NCBI RefSeq assembly: GCF_002028545.1
Contig: NZ_MWPQ01000026.1
Location: 25,066-89,065, forward strand
Direction: 5' to 3'
Length of the DNA: 64,000 nt
Source: Nitrobacter vulgaris
GTDB lineage: Bacteria; Pseudomonadota; Alphaproteobacteria; Rhizobiales; Xanthobacteraceae
Below the pieces are notes generated by a model, which had not been told where the DNA came from, ran no database searches, and saw nothing but the letters and a program-made list of their open reading frames with translations. This document shows positions 15,679 to 25,412 of this stretch, piece after piece. The position numbers were made by a program, and so were the translations under genes. The first letter of the stretch is position 1. The number at the start of each line of letters is the position of its first letter.

Positions 15679-15975
15679 ATGCTCTCTCAAATCGTTGGGC
15701 CGGTGGATTTCAATTCCGCCGCCGTGCTTTGTGTTGCCTTCATCTGCCTTTCAGCCGTTGCGTCGCTCGCGGTCACGCGGCGCAGCCGTCTGGCCCTCGA
15801 TCAGGAACTCGAACTCGCGAAGATCCGGCTTCGCAACGAGGACGAAGCCAGCAAGCGGCAGACCGACGCCAAGCGAGACTACGAGCTGGCCAGAATGGCG
15901 AGCGAGCGCGAAATCGAGTTCAAGCGCATCGATACCAATCTGATTACTTCGCACGCGCGGGTCGCGAGTGAATAG
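15679..15975 (+). CDS. Small membrane protein with charged helical tail
   Basis: 98 residues. One membrane segment at ~14-33 (AAVLCVAFICLSAVASLAV) is followed by a long highly charged helix (ELELAKIRLRNEDEASKRQT). The layout resembles inner-membrane spanins, and it lies in a lysis-like module between endolysin and holin. No family is recognised; the spanin role is inferred only. Confidence 0.6.
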   Translation: MLSQIVGPVDFNSAAVLCVAFICLSAVASLAVTRRSRLALDQELELAKIRLRNEDEASKRQTDAKRDYELARMASEREIEFKRIDTNLITSHARVASE

Positions 15976-16031
15976 AACGACCGCCGCGCGACGGGCTCGC
16001 GCAATCCTCAAAACATTACTGGAGACAACAC

Positions 16032-16271
16032 ATGACATCGGATTCGGTGTGGCAGATCGTGCGCTACCTGCTGATCGCGGCGGGAAGCTTCGCTACCGGC
16101 AAGGGATGGGTCACCGCTGACCAGGTGACCGGCATCATCGGCGCGATCGGTACGCTCTTTACGGTGGCATGGGGGCTCTACGTCAAGGCCGACACCAGGA
16201 CGGTTCGCTCGGCCACCGCCGCGCGTCCCGACGTGCCGACCGTCAGCGGCGCGACCGGCGCGGTCAAGTAA
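16032..16271 (+). CDS. Putative holin (Pam3-gp28-like)
   Basis: 79 residues with two membrane segments: ~6-22 (VWQIVRYLLIAAGSFATGKG) and ~29-50 (VTGIIGAIGTLFTVAWGLYV), separated by a GWVTADQ turn, with a polar tail. This two-segment pattern is that of small phage holins. It should permeabilise the inner membrane so that the endolysin at 14999 reaches the wall. Confidence 0.7.
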   Translation: MTSDSVWQIVRYLLIAAGSFATGKGWVTADQVTGIIGAIGTLFTVAWGLYVKADTRTVRSATAARPDVPTVSGATGAVK

Positions 16272-16291
16272 TCCAGACAACAGGAGCTTTC

Positions 16292-16684
16292 ATGCGAAAA
16301 CTTGTCGCCACGATAGCGGTCGTTTCCGGTCTGGCGCTGGCAGGTTGCCAGACCGTCGCGCTGCCGTCGCTGAATCTGAACACCGCCGTTTCGCTCAATA
16401 CGGTGTACGGCATCGAGAACGCCTTTGGCGTCGCGGTGAATGCCGCCAATGCCTATAAGGCGCTGCCACTTTGCCGGACGGGAACCGAGCCGGGGGTGGC
16501 CAACATCTGTGCCAAACGTTCGGTGATCGAAAGGTTGCAATCGGCGATGCGCAAGGCGCGCCTCGCCGTGAACAATCTGGTCGCGTTGCAGAAGGCCTAT
16601 CCGTCCGTCGACATCACCAACGCGCTAGCGGCGGCGCGGTCGGCGCTGATCGTCGTCCAGCAAATCCTCTTATCAGGAGCATAG
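16292..16684 (+). CDS. Small lipoprotein of the phage/GTA lysis region
   Basis: 130 residues from ATG 16292, after CAGGAG. A lipoprotein signal with lipobox LALAGC places the mature N-terminus at Cys21. The rest is helical (RLQSAMRKARLAVNNLVALQ). Outer-membrane spanin is one possibility given the neighbours, but it is longer and less Pro-rich than classic ones. No family recognised. Confidence 0.65.
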   Translation: MRKLVATIAVVSGLALAGCQTVALPSLNLNTAVSLNTVYGIENAFGVAVNAANAYKALPLCRTGTEPGVANICAKRSVIERLQSAMRKARLAVNNLVALQKAYPSVDITNALAAARSALIVVQQILLSGA

Positions 16685-16687
16685 CGC

Positions 16688-16939
16688 ATGGTCACCGCAG
16701 CAGAAGTAACAGCCGGCCTTGCGGCCGCTGAAGCCATCGTCAGCGCCATCGTCAAGGTCGCCCCCGCGATCGAGCAAGGCGTGGTCTCCTCGATCCCCTA
16801 CGTTCAGGCCATCGCCGGCCTGATACGCGGCAGCAATGCAACCGCCGAAGAGATCGATGCGGTGCTGGCCCGGATCAACGCCGAGGCCGACGTGTTCCTG
16901 AGTCCGCTGCCGCCTGATGATGGCTCGACCACGACGTGA
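16688..16939 (+). CDS. Small protein of unknown function ending the GTA/phage cluster
   Basis: 83 residues, alanine- and valine-rich helix (AAEVTAGLAAAEAIVSAIVK) followed by NATAEEIDAVLARINAEADV and an acidic tail. It starts three bases after the lipoprotein gene, so it belongs to the same transcript. Function not recognised. Confidence 0.55.
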   Translation: MVTAAEVTAGLAAAEAIVSAIVKVAPAIEQGVVSSIPYVQAIAGLIRGSNATAEEIDAVLARINAEADVFLSPLPPDDGSTTT

Positions 16940-16974
16940 CCTGGTAGGTCGGCTCGGCGGCCAGCGCAGGCGTG

Positions 16975-16991
16975 TCCGCCCCCCGGGCGGA
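16975..16991. other. Seven-base-pair hairpin after the GTA/phage operon
   Basis: TCCGCCC-CCC-GGGCGGA lies 36 bases after the last cluster gene, followed by AAAAAA rather than a T run. It might slow or end transcription but is not a canonical intrinsic terminator on either strand. Confidence 0.35.
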
Positions 16992-17075
16992 AAAAAGGCG
17001 TAAGCGGGTTCTTGCTGTTCATTTGCCATTCACGCGGTGGCGGTCCATCTTGACGGGAGGAATCAGGAGTCCGCT

Positions 17076-17747
17076 TTGCGCCTTCTCGTCGTCGAAGATG
17101 ATCCCGACCTCAATCGCCAGCTTACGACCGCGTTGACCGACGCCGGCTACGTGGTCGATCGCGCGTTTGACGGCGAGGAGGGACATTTCCTTGGCGACAG
17201 CGAGCCTTATGACGCGGTGGTGCTGGACATCGGCCTGCCGAAGATGGACGGCATTTCCGTGCTGGAGGCTTGGCGACGCGGGGGACGGACCATGCCCGTC
17301 CTGATTCTTACCGCGCGAGACCGCTGGAGCGACAAGGTTCAGGGATTCGACGCCGGCGCCGACGATTATGTCGCGAAACCGTTCCATCTGGAGGAAATCC
17401 TGGCACGGATGCGGGCGCTGCTGCGACGGAGCACAGGACACGCCCAATCCGAACTGACCTGCGGGCCGGTGACGTTGGATACCCGCACGGGCCGCGTCAG
17501 CGTCGGCGGCAATCCGGTCAAGATGACGTCGCATGAATACCGGCTGTTGGCCTATCTCATGCACCACACCGGTCGGGTGGTGTCGCGCACCGAGCTGGTC
17601 GAACACCTTTACGATCAGGATTTCGATCGCGACTCCAACACCATCGAAGTTTTTGTCGGCCGCATCCGCAAAAAGCTGGACGTCGATATCATCCAGACGG
17701 TGCGCGGACTCGGCTATCTGCTCACGCCGCCGGCAAATGCGCGCTAG
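17076..17747 (+). CDS. feuP: FeuP-like OmpR-family response regulator
   Basis: 223 residues from TTG 17076, preceded by AGGAG; this start gives the family N-terminus (M)RLLVVEDD and usual length, while an in-frame ATG lies at 17037. Receiver domain with phospho-acceptor Asp in VVLDIGLPKMDG and Lys in YVAKPFH; winged-helix DNA-binding domain from ~130 (TSHEYRLLAYLMHHTGRVVS, TIEVFVGRIRKKL). Closely resembles rhizobial FeuP, which acts on osmotic/periplasmic glucan genes. Overlaps the kinase gene by 11 bases. Confidence 0.85.
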   Translation: MRLLVVEDDPDLNRQLTTALTDAGYVVDRAFDGEEGHFLGDSEPYDAVVLDIGLPKMDGISVLEAWRRGGRTMPVLILTARDRWSDKVQGFDAGADDYVAKPFHLEEILARMRALLRRSTGHAQSELTCGPVTLDTRTGRVSVGGNPVKMTSHEYRLLAYLMHHTGRVVSRTELVEHLYDQDFDRDSNTIEVFVGRIRKKLDVDIIQTVRGLGYLLTPPANAR

Positions 17748-19137
17748 GCAGTTTCCGGGCGTCCGTTCCAATTCGCTGGCTACGCGGCTGTTTCTCTCCG
17801 CGACCGCGTGGGTTGTGGTCGTTCTGCTCATCACCGGCGTGGTGTTGTCGTCGGTCTATCGCTCAGCGTCCGAGCGTGCCTTCGACCGTCGCCTCAACCT
17901 CTATCTTCGCACCCTGATTGCCGAAGTGACGGCGCCTGACGAGCCTGCCGATCATCAGTTCCAGTCGCTCGGCGAGCCGCTGTTCGATCTGCCGTTATCC
18001 GGCTGGTATTGGGAAATTGACCGCAGCGATCCGGACAAGAAAAAGGAAACCCGCGCGTCACGCTCGCTATGGGACAATAAGCTGCCGAAGCTGGAGGATC
18101 AGGGGATTGAGCTTTCCTTATCCGGAGTCCGCGTCGGATATGTCGACGGGCCAGAAGGGCAAACCCTGCGCATGGTGGAGCGGCCGGTCGATCTTGGCGC
18201 CGACGGCAAGTTCCGTGTCGCTGTGGCCGGAGACGCCAGCGAAATTTTCGATGAATCGCGGACTTTCGACTATTATCTCGGCGGCACATTTGCCGCGCTC
18301 ACGATCGGGCTGCTTTTTACAACGATCTTTCAGGTGCGGTTTGGTCTTGCGCCGCTGAAACGCATCTCAGACGCGATCGCGGATATCCGGTCCGGCCGTG
18401 CGGAACGACTGGAGGGCGAATTCCCCGTCGAAATCGCGCCGCTCGCCCGCGAGACCAATGCGCTGATCGATGCCAACCGTGACATCGTCGAGCGTGCCCG
18501 CACCCACGTCGGTAACCTCGCGCACGCGGTCAAGACACCGCTTTCGGTTATCATCAATGAGGCCAGCTCGCATGAGCGCGATCCCTTCGCCGTGAAAATG
18601 CTCGAACAGGCCGAGATGATGCGCAATCAGGTCGCTCATCACCTGGAACGCGCCCGCATGGCTGCGCGGCTCACCGTCGTTGGAACGGTGACCGATGTCG
18701 CGCCCGTCGTCGAGGCGCTGCGCCGGACCATGGAGAAGATTCACCGCGACCGCGATGTCGCTATCGATGTCGACGTCAGCCCGGCGGCGAAGTTTTGCGG
18801 CGAGCGCCAGGATCTCGAGGAGATGGTTGGCAATCTCGTGGACAATGCCTGCAAGTGGGCGCATTCGCGGGCGTTCATTAACGTCTCGGTCCGTCCGTCT
18901 TCCGGAGCGGAACCCGCGATGTTGCGGATTATTGTCGACGATAACGGTCAGGGACTGTCGGATGCCGAGCGGATGCAGGCTTCGCAGCGCGGGCGCCGCC
19001 TTGACGAGACCAAGCCAGGTTCCGGACTGGGTTTGTCGATCGTCACCGATCTGGCGGCTCTCTATGGCGGTCGCCTGACACTGGATACGGCGCCGACCGG
19101 CGGATTGCGCGCCGAACTCTTGCTGCCGGCGGTTTGA
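17737..19137 (+). CDS. feuQ: FeuQ-like sensor histidine kinase
   Basis: 466 residues from ATG 17737. Two membrane segments (~20-42 and ~175-195) flank a periplasmic sensor of ~130 residues. A HAMP-like linker is followed by the H-box NLAHAVKTPLSVIINEA, N-box LVDNACKWA and G-box GSGLGLSIV. PhoQ/FeuQ-type kinases share this VGNLAHAVKTPL form. It would phosphorylate the regulator encoded just upstream. Confidence 0.85.
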   Translation: MRARQFPGVRSNSLATRLFLSATAWVVVVLLITGVVLSSVYRSASERAFDRRLNLYLRTLIAEVTAPDEPADHQFQSLGEPLFDLPLSGWYWEIDRSDPDKKKETRASRSLWDNKLPKLEDQGIELSLSGVRVGYVDGPEGQTLRMVERPVDLGADGKFRVAVAGDASEIFDESRTFDYYLGGTFAALTIGLLFTTIFQVRFGLAPLKRISDAIADIRSGRAERLEGEFPVEIAPLARETNALIDANRDIVERARTHVGNLAHAVKTPLSVIINEASSHERDPFAVKMLEQAEMMRNQVAHHLERARMAARLTVVGTVTDVAPVVEALRRTMEKIHRDRDVAIDVDVSPAAKFCGERQDLEEMVGNLVDNACKWAHSRAFINVSVRPSSGAEPAMLRIIVDDNGQGLSDAERMQASQRGRRLDETKPGSGLGLSIVTDLAALYGGRLTLDTAPTGGLRAELLLPAV

Positions 19138-19472
19138 GTTCCCGTTTCGCTGGCCCCATGCCAACTCCCTACTGTGCGCAGAACCACTTGCCGGAATGCC
19201 GACGAGAACTGGGGCGCGATCGGAAGGCCCGCGAGTTTGAATCAAATCAAAGCTTTGCTGATTTGTGTTCGAGTCTCGAACGAGCCCTTTCGCTTCCGAT
19301 GGAATCGGAGCGGGATTGTGATTTTATTTGAGGTATTTTCTTCACGCGAACCGGTATCCCGTTGTCTCGAAAGTCCTCTGGCCTTCTGCAACGCATCCTT
19401 AAGACCGTCTCTGATATGACACGCTACGGCTTTCCGGTGCCCGCGCGATCGTTCGCGCGAAGATGTGCGTGC
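19138..19472. other. 335-base gene-free stretch containing one dispersed repeat
   Basis: No convincing gene. About 19289-19367 is an inverted copy of the dispersed element found at 60412 and 62909, with its hairpin CGCTTCCGAT..ATCGGAGCG at 19291-19312 and the GAACCGGTATCC core near 19348. The open frame from 19362 into the next gene lacks a ribosome binding site and codes for an unconvincing extension. Confidence 0.6.
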
Positions 19473-20864
19473 ATGGACCAGACCTCGATTGAACGGCTGA
19501 AGGACTATCTCGCGCAGCTTCCGCCGAAATCGCAGGCGTTGCTTATGCGAGAGTTCGAGCGCGCGGCGGAGCGCGGCGAAGACGCCGCGGTCGCCAACCT
19601 TGTACTCGATCAGCTGCGCCGGATCGTCCGCAGATCGGGTGACGGCGAGCAGCGGAATGAAGACCCGGCTCAACATCTGTTCCGTCATCTGCATCCGTTT
19701 CTTGTGGAGGACGGCGTCGTGTTACGCCCCGGGCAGATCCGGCGCACCTCGCTCATGCCGGTCTGGCAGTGGCTGGCGCGCGAGGGTGCACCGGCCGCCG
19801 CGCACGCGTTCGAGGCTGCGTTGGCGACTCAGATTGGATCGACGTCCGATATCGAGGCGGCCGCGCGGACTTTTCAGCTGGCCGCGGCAGCCGCGATCCA
19901 GCGGACCCTCACGGATCGTTCCGATATGGATCGCCAGCGCGCACTTGGTCGCATCGGAGCCCCCAGCGTCGTTGAAGATCTGGCCGCAATCGGAGCGGTT
20001 CTGAACGCGCGCGATGCCCTCGACACCCTAAATAGCCGGCTGCCGAGTTTTCTGCACATCTTCGGCGAGTCGCAGATCGCCTCCGTGATGATGGCGCTTA
20101 ATGTTCCTTCCCTGCAAACGCCGCTGGCCTTGCCGTTTGCATTGTCGCTGGTGATGCAGCGGTTGTCCGCATCGTGGCAGATCATCCGCCTGGCGGTCCG
20201 GGTAGCGGGTTCGGACGACGAGATACGAGTGGCGGCGACGCCTTATGGCGTGGCGGTCAAGATGGCGCTCGACGATCTGTCGCAGACGTCCGCAGGCTTG
20301 CGGACCGATATCCGGCGCGGCCGGTTCGAGAATGTCTCCCAACACTTGAAGACCTTGCATGATGGCGTTCGCGGGCTGCGGACCGAACTCGATATCCGCT
20401 CCGATTCAAACTGGGGTCGTCAGCTCGCGGCGATCAGGGTCAATATTTCCGAGGTTCTGCAATCGGAAATCGAGGGCGTCTCCGGCCGCGTGCGGCGTCT
20501 GCTGCGTCAGCGGCCCGACAAGGACATTCCATCCGGTGCGCAGCTCGACCCGATCGAGGTCGAGGAAACCGCCGCGTTGATCGATTTCGTCGCGGTGTGC
20601 CGGAACTACGCCAGCGAGCTGGCTATCAACGAAGTCACCATGCGGACCTATTCGGATTTGCAGCATTACGTCGAGCGGACCGCCGAAACACTGGTCGAAT
20701 CGCTTCGCAACGGTGATGAGCGTGTCCGCGCATTCCGCCAGCAACAGGTCAAGGCGGTGATCCGCTTCTGCGAGGTTCTGTTTGGTCAAGACTATTCGTC
20801 GCTGATGAGCCGGGCGGCAGAACAAGCGCTCACGGTCGAACGCAAATCATCGCGGGCGGGGTGA
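19473..20864 (+). CDS. Conserved helical protein of unknown function
   Basis: 463 residues from ATG 19473; the frame is open to 19362 but the extension overlaps a repeat. Nearly all helical, no signal peptide or membrane segment. Notable stretches: LKDYLAQLPPKSQALLMREF, DPAQHLFRHLHPFLVEDGVV, and a coiled-coil-like middle. I recall no named domain. Its N-terminus resembles uncharacterised proteins of this bacterial family. It sits alone between feuQ and ccmI with gaps on both sides. Confidence 0.6.
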   Translation: MDQTSIERLKDYLAQLPPKSQALLMREFERAAERGEDAAVANLVLDQLRRIVRRSGDGEQRNEDPAQHLFRHLHPFLVEDGVVLRPGQIRRTSLMPVWQWLAREGAPAAAHAFEAALATQIGSTSDIEAAARTFQLAAAAAIQRTLTDRSDMDRQRALGRIGAPSVVEDLAAIGAVLNARDALDTLNSRLPSFLHIFGESQIASVMMALNVPSLQTPLALPFALSLVMQRLSASWQIIRLAVRVAGSDDEIRVAATPYGVAVKMALDDLSQTSAGLRTDIRRGRFENVSQHLKTLHDGVRGLRTELDIRSDSNWGRQLAAIRVNISEVLQSEIEGVSGRVRRLLRQRPDKDIPSGAQLDPIEVEETAALIDFVAVCRNYASELAINEVTMRTYSDLQHYVERTAETLVESLRNGDERVRAFRQQQVKAVIRFCEVLFGQDYSSLMSRAAEQALTVERKSSRAG

Positions 20865-21026
20865 GCAGGCAGGGGCGTTTCTGAATAAACTCCATCAAAT
20901 CATGCGGTTGTGGATGTTTGCCGCCGATTGTGCCGCAATTGTCAATTGCGTCCTTTTCCCAGTCGTGATGTAACCCGGCCATCGGATCGGCCGTTTCCGT
21001 CGCCGGTCCAACGGAACCCTGATGAG

Positions 21027-22130
21027 ATGACGTTGTGGTTTGTGTTCGCGCTGATGACCGCCGGAGCGGCTTTTGCGGTGCTGTGGCCCCTCGGCCGGTC
21101 GAGCAAGCGGCGAACCTCGGGTGGCAGCGAGACCACAGTTTACCGCGACCAGCTGGCAGAGGTCGGACGTGATGCCGCCGCGGGCCTGATCGGCGAGCCA
21201 GAGGCGGCTGCGGCGCGAGTCGAGATCGGACGGCGGCTCCTGGAGGCGGCTGATGCGGAAAGCCATCAGCCCCAAGAGTCGCAACTCTGGCTGCGTCGTG
21301 CGGTGGCGGTCGTAGCGCTGGCCGGGATACCGTTGCTGGCGTTCGTGATCTACCTTCCCCTGGGGTCGCCCCAACTGCCCGATTTTCCCCTTGCGGCGCG
21401 CATTCAAACGGCCGATTCATCGCAATCCCTAGACAACCTCGTGGCGCAGGTCGAATCGCACCTGGAAAAGAATCCCGCTGACGGCCGGGGCTGGACCGTT
21501 TTGGCGCCGGTGCTCGCAAAACTCGGTCGCTTCGATGAGGCAGCGCGCGCCTATCGCAACGTGATCACGTATGAGGGCGAAACCGCGCAACGCCGCGCCG
21601 AACTCGGCGCAGCGATGACCGGGGCCGCCAATGGCATCGTCACTGCCGACGCGAAAAACGAGTTCGAGCGAGCGGTCGCGCTGAATCCTCAGGAGGTGAA
21701 GGCGCGCTTTTTCCTCGGAATGGCCGCGGAGCAGGACGGCCGCACGACCGACGCGGTCAAGATATGGAAGGCCCTGTTGGCCGATGCGCCTGGGGATGCG
21801 CAGTGGCGTGCGACCGTACAGGAGGCGCTGGCGCAGGTCGGGGACGGCGCGCCTCGTCCGACGGACGAAGCGGTGGCCGCGGCGAACGACATGAATGAAG
21901 CGGATCGCACCGCAATGATTCACAGGATGGTCGACCGGCTTGCTGCGCGCCTGAAGCAGGACAGCAACGATGTTGAAGGATGGTTGCGGCTGGCTCGCGC
22001 CTATATGGTGCTCAATGAGCCGGAGAAGTCGCGCGCCGTGCGCGATGACGCGCGCCGCGCGCTCGGGCAGAATGAAGCAGGTTTGCGCCAGCTCAACGAA
22101 GGGTTCAAGGCGCTCGGGATAGATGGATGA
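21027..22130 (+). CDS. ccmI: Cytochrome c maturation protein CcmI (CycH)
   Basis: 367 residues from ATG 21027. Membrane segment at ~2-18 (TLWFVFALMTAGAAFAVLWP), a cytoplasmic YRDQLAEVGRDAAAGLIGEP motif of CcmI, second membrane segment near 95-115, then periplasmic TPR repeats (GWTVLAPVLAKLGRFDEAAR). It holds apocytochrome c for heme ligation together with CcmF and CcmH, encoded directly downstream. The order ccmI-E-F-H is the usual alphaproteobacterial operon. Confidence 0.92.
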   Translation: MTLWFVFALMTAGAAFAVLWPLGRSSKRRTSGGSETTVYRDQLAEVGRDAAAGLIGEPEAAAARVEIGRRLLEAADAESHQPQESQLWLRRAVAVVALAGIPLLAFVIYLPLGSPQLPDFPLAARIQTADSSQSLDNLVAQVESHLEKNPADGRGWTVLAPVLAKLGRFDEAARAYRNVITYEGETAQRRAELGAAMTGAANGIVTADAKNEFERAVALNPQEVKARFFLGMAAEQDGRTTDAVKIWKALLADAPGDAQWRATVQEALAQVGDGAPRPTDEAVAAANDMNEADRTAMIHRMVDRLAARLKQDSNDVEGWLRLARAYMVLNEPEKSRAVRDDARRALGQNEAGLRQLNEGFKALGIDG

Positions 22131-22161
22131 TCGAGGTATTTGCTTTGCGCGCAGGTGAAAC

Positions 22162-22650
22162 ATGACTCGCAAGCAGCGGCGCTTGACGATGATCGGCGGA
22201 TCGCTCGTGGTGCTCGGTATCGCAGCCGCGCTGGTGCTGAATGCACTGCGCGACTCCATTGTGTTTTTTTCGACGCCGATGATGGTGTCGGAGAAACACA
22301 TTCAGCCGGGGCAACGCTTCCGGCTGGGCGGACTGGTGCAGACTGGCTCGTTGGTCCGCGGTGACAATCTCGCAGTGACATTCCAGGTGTCTGACGGAAG
22401 CGCGACTCTCCCGGTGACCTACAAGGGCATTCTACCCGATCTGTTCCGCGAAGGGCAGGGTGTGGTCGCCGAGGGGGCGCTCGATAGGTCGGGTGTGTTC
22501 CAGGCCGACACCGTGCTGGCTAAGCACGACGAGACCTACATGCCGAAGGAGGTCGCTGATGCCTTGAAGAAGCAGGGGCATTGGAAGGACGATTATGGCG
22601 CGCAGGCCGGAGCTGTTGAGGCCTCGGGCAAGCCGGAGGTGTCGCAATGA
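22162..22650 (+). CDS. ccmE: Heme chaperone CcmE
   Basis: 162 residues. One N-terminal membrane anchor ([20 protein letters not shown]), a small beta-barrel, and the heme-binding HDETY motif (His/Tyr) near residue 120 as in CcmE. Carries heme covalently in the periplasm and passes it to CcmF. The end overlaps the ccmF ATG by four bases. Confidence 0.93.
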   Translation: MTRKQRRLTMIGGSLVVLGIAAALVLNALRDSIVFFSTPMMVSEKHIQPGQRFRLGGLVQTGSLVRGDNLAVTFQVSDGSATLPVTYKGILPDLFREGQGVVAEGALDRSGVFQADTVLAKHDETYMPKEVADALKKQGHWKDDYGAQAGAVEASGKPEVSQ

Positions 22651-24629
22651 TCGCTGAGATCGGACATTACGCGCTGGTGCTGGCGCTCGGGCTCGCCTTG
22701 ATACAATCCGTGGTTCCGATTATCGGTGCGAAACTGCACGACGGCGCGTTGATGAACGTGGCGCGCTCGACCGCGCTAGCGCAATTGCTGTTTGTCGCTG
22801 CTTCGTTTTTTGCGCTGGCGACACTGTACGTCGTTTCCGATTTCTCGGTCGTCAATGTCTTCCAGAACTCCCATTCGCTGAAGCCTTTGATCTACAAGAT
22901 CACCGGCGTCTGGGGCAATCACGAAGGCTCCATGCTTTTGTGGGTGACGATCCTCGCGCTGTTCGGCGGACTGGTCGCCGCGTTCGGCAATAATCTCCCG
23001 CTGACGCTGCGCGCCCATGTGCTGGCGGTGCAGGGCTGGATTGCGACAGCGTTCTACCTGTTCATCCTGTTGACATCGAACCCGTTCATGCGGATCGCCA
23101 ACCCGCCGATGGAAGGCCGCGATCTCAATCCGGTGTTGCAGGATATCGGGCTCGCGGTGCATCCGCCGATGCTGTATCTCGGCTATGTCGGATTCTCCAT
23201 CGCGTTTTCCTTCGCCGTCGCCGCTCTGATCGAAGGCCGCATCGATGCAGCCTGGGCGCGTTGGGTGCGGCCATGGACGCTGGTGGCGTGGATTTTCCTT
23301 ACCCTCGGGATCGCGATGGGGTCGTACTGGGCCTATTACGAACTTGGCTGGGGCGGCTGGTGGTTCTGGGATCCGGTCGAGAACGCCTCGCTCATGCCGT
23401 GGCTGGCGGGTACGGCGCTGCTGCATTCTTCGGTGGTGATGGAAAAGCGCAACGCGCTCCGGGTATGGACCATTCTGCTCGCGATCCTGACCTTCTCGCT
23501 ATCGCTGCTCGGCACCTTCCTGGTTCGCTCGGGCGTGCTGACCTCGGTCCACGCCTTCGCCACCGACCCGACGCGCGGCGTCTTCATCTTGCTGATCCTC
23601 TGCACCTTCATCGGTGGCAGCCTGACCCTGTACGTCTGGCGTGCCTCCGCGTTGAAGCAGGGCGGACTGTTCGCGCCGATCTCGCGCGAGGGTGCGCTCG
23701 TGCTCAACAACCTGTTCCTGACCACCGCCTGCGCCACGGTCTTTATCGGTACGCTGTATCCGCTTGCGCTTGAGGTCATCACCGGCAACAGGATTTCGGT
23801 CGGCGCGCCGTTCTTCAACCTGACGTTCGCACCCTTGTTCGTTCCGCTCCTGATCGCGGTGCCGTTCGGGCCGCTGCTGGCGTGGAAGCGGGGTGATCTG
23901 CTCGGCGCTTCGCAACGGCTGATCGCCGCCGGCGTCGGCAGCGTGATCGCAGTGGCCGTGCTGTTGGCGTGGACACGGGGCGGCAGTACATTTGCGCCGC
24001 TGGCGATCGGGCTGGCGGTGTTCGTGATTCTCGGGGCCCTTTGCGATCTCGCCGAGCGCATCAACCTGTTCCGTACGTCGCTGGCGGTGTCCTTGCGCCG
24101 GGCGAAGGGGCTGCCGCGCTCGACCTGGGGTACGGTCTTCGCCCACGCCGGCCTCGGAGTGGCCTTGATCGGCATCGTCTGCGAAACCACCTGGAACACT
24201 GAATACATCGCCTCGATGAAGACGAACGATGTAGCGCAGGTCGGTGGCTACAGTCTGACGTTCGAGGGTACGACGCAGCAACAGCGATCCAACTATCGTG
24301 AACAGATCGCGCGCTTCACCGTCAGTCGAGACGGGCAGCCGATCGCGGTGATGACGCCGTCGAAGCGTAACTTCACGACGCGCCCGGCTTCGACTACGGA
24401 AGCGTCGCTGCTGACGCGGGGTGTGAGCCAGCTCTACATCTCGCTCGGTGATGCCTCCGCCGATGGATCGATCGCGGTGCGCATCTACCACAAGCCAATG
24501 GTGCTGTTGATCTGGTTTGGGCCGGTTCTGATGGCTTTTGGCGGCGTGCTATCGTTGTCAGACCGCCGTTTGCGGGTCGGGGCGCCGAAACCGGCGAAGT
24601 CTGGCCACGCTCTCCAGCCGGCGGAGTAA
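22647..24629 (+). CDS. ccmF: Cytochrome c heme lyase CcmF
   Basis: 660 residues, around 15 membrane segments. The WWD motif is intact ([19 protein letters not shown], residues ~230-248), with conserved His residues around it ([12 protein letters not shown]). It ligates heme from CcmE to apocytochromes held by CcmH/CcmI. Overlaps ccmE; the next gene starts eight bases after the stop. Confidence 0.95.
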   Translation: MIAEIGHYALVLALGLALIQSVVPIIGAKLHDGALMNVARSTALAQLLFVAASFFALATLYVVSDFSVVNVFQNSHSLKPLIYKITGVWGNHEGSMLLWVTILALFGGLVAAFGNNLPLTLRAHVLAVQGWIATAFYLFILLTSNPFMRIANPPMEGRDLNPVLQDIGLAVHPPMLYLGYVGFSIAFSFAVAALIEGRIDAAWARWVRPWTLVAWIFLTLGIAMGSYWAYYELGWGGWWFWDPVENASLMPWLAGTALLHSSVVMEKRNALRVWTILLAILTFSLSLLGTFLVRSGVLTSVHAFATDPTRGVFILLILCTFIGGSLTLYVWRASALKQGGLFAPISREGALVLNNLFLTTACATVFIGTLYPLALEVITGNRISVGAPFFNLTFAPLFVPLLIAVPFGPLLAWKRGDLLGASQRLIAAGVGSVIAVAVLLAWTRGGSTFAPLAIGLAVFVILGALCDLAERINLFRTSLAVSLRRAKGLPRSTWGTVFAHAGLGVALIGIVCETTWNTEYIASMKTNDVAQVGGYSLTFEGTTQQQRSNYREQIARFTVSRDGQPIAVMTPSKRNFTTRPASTTEASLLTRGVSQLYISLGDASADGSIAVRIYHKPMVLLIWFGPVLMAFGGVLSLSDRRLRVGAPKPAKSGHALQPAE

Positions 24630-24636
24630 GGCCGCC

Positions 24637-25200
24637 ATGCATGAACTCGTGCAAGCATTATCGTCGCTACGCAGACGGTTCATTGCACCGGGCAGGTTCC
24701 TGCCTGTTTTCGGCGCCGCCTTTTGTTTTGTGCTCGTGGCGGTGTCTTCCGCTCATGCGGTGCAGCCTGACGAGATCATGTCCGACCCCGCACAGGAATC
24801 GCGCGCGCGCGACCTGTCGCGCGGGTTGCGTTGCATGGTGTGCCAGAATCAGTCGATCGACGATTCTTCGGCGCCGCTGGCCCGAGATCTCCGTCTGCTG
24901 GTGCGCGAGCGCATCGCCGCTGGCGACAGCGATCAGCAGGTGCTGGATTTTCTGGTGGACCGTTATGGCGACTTCGTCCTGCTGAAGCCGCCTTTCGAGA
25001 CCAGCACGCTGGCGCTTTGGCTTCTGACTCCCATTCTTCTGGTCGGCGGCGGACTGGTGCTTTGGGGATACAGCCGGCGGCGGTCGAAAGCGTTGAAGGC
25101 GGCCCAGGATACGCCGCCGCGATTGAGCGAGGAAGAAGAGGTCCGGCTCGCGAAGCTGGTGGCGACGGAACGCCCTGCGGGTGAGACGTCCAAGGGTTGA
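24637..25200 (+). CDS. ccmH: Cytochrome c maturation thiol protein CcmH (CcmL/CycL)
   Basis: 187 residues from ATG 24637. Signal/anchor near 20-40, the redox motif RCMVCQNQSIDDS (CxxC), a helical bundle, and a C-terminal membrane segment (LALWLLTPILLVGGGLVLWG). It reduces and presents the haem-binding cysteines of apocytochromes. Last gene of the operon. Confidence 0.93.
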   Translation: MHELVQALSSLRRRFIAPGRFLPVFGAAFCFVLVAVSSAHAVQPDEIMSDPAQESRARDLSRGLRCMVCQNQSIDDSSAPLARDLRLLVRERIAAGDSDQQVLDFLVDRYGDFVLLKPPFETSTLALWLLTPILLVGGGLVLWGYSRRRSKALKAAQDTPPRLSEEEEVRLAKLVATERPAGETSKG

Positions 25201-25240
25201 GTCGACTTCAACCTCATCTGCGTTGACATGATCGCATCCT

Positions 25241-25285
25241 AAACCGCGTACGATTTTTGGGATCGTGCTCCAGCGAGCGGTTTTT
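25241..25285 (+). terminator. Possible intrinsic terminator of the ccm operon
   Basis: AAACCGC-GTACGAT, loop, ATCGTGC, an eight-base bulge, then GCGGTTTTT. The two stem blocks pair with one G-U, and the right arm runs into five Ts. It lies ~40 bases after ccmH. The bulge makes it less certain. Confidence 0.5.
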
Positions 25286-25338
25286 GGCTTTGTGTTCTGG
25301 AGTGCGACGGTTGACGACCCAGTCAGCTCACAGCGGCT

Positions 25339-25412
25339 CCGAGCAAAGTGTCAAAGGGTTCGCGAGAAAAAAGCGGAGAACTCACTTCAACTCCATCAGA
25401 AGCGGAAACTCC
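25339..25412 (+). repeat. Degenerate dispersed repeat
   Basis: CGAGCAAAGTG..AGGGTTCGCG.. and CATCAGAAGCG match the core and the right hairpin arm of the element at 60412-60506, but the left hairpin arm is lost. Probably an old copy. Confidence 0.45.

Noticed and set aside
16975-16991. Intrinsic terminator of the GTA operon
   Set aside because: The hairpin is followed by As instead of Ts on the plus strand, and on the minus strand the T run precedes the stem.
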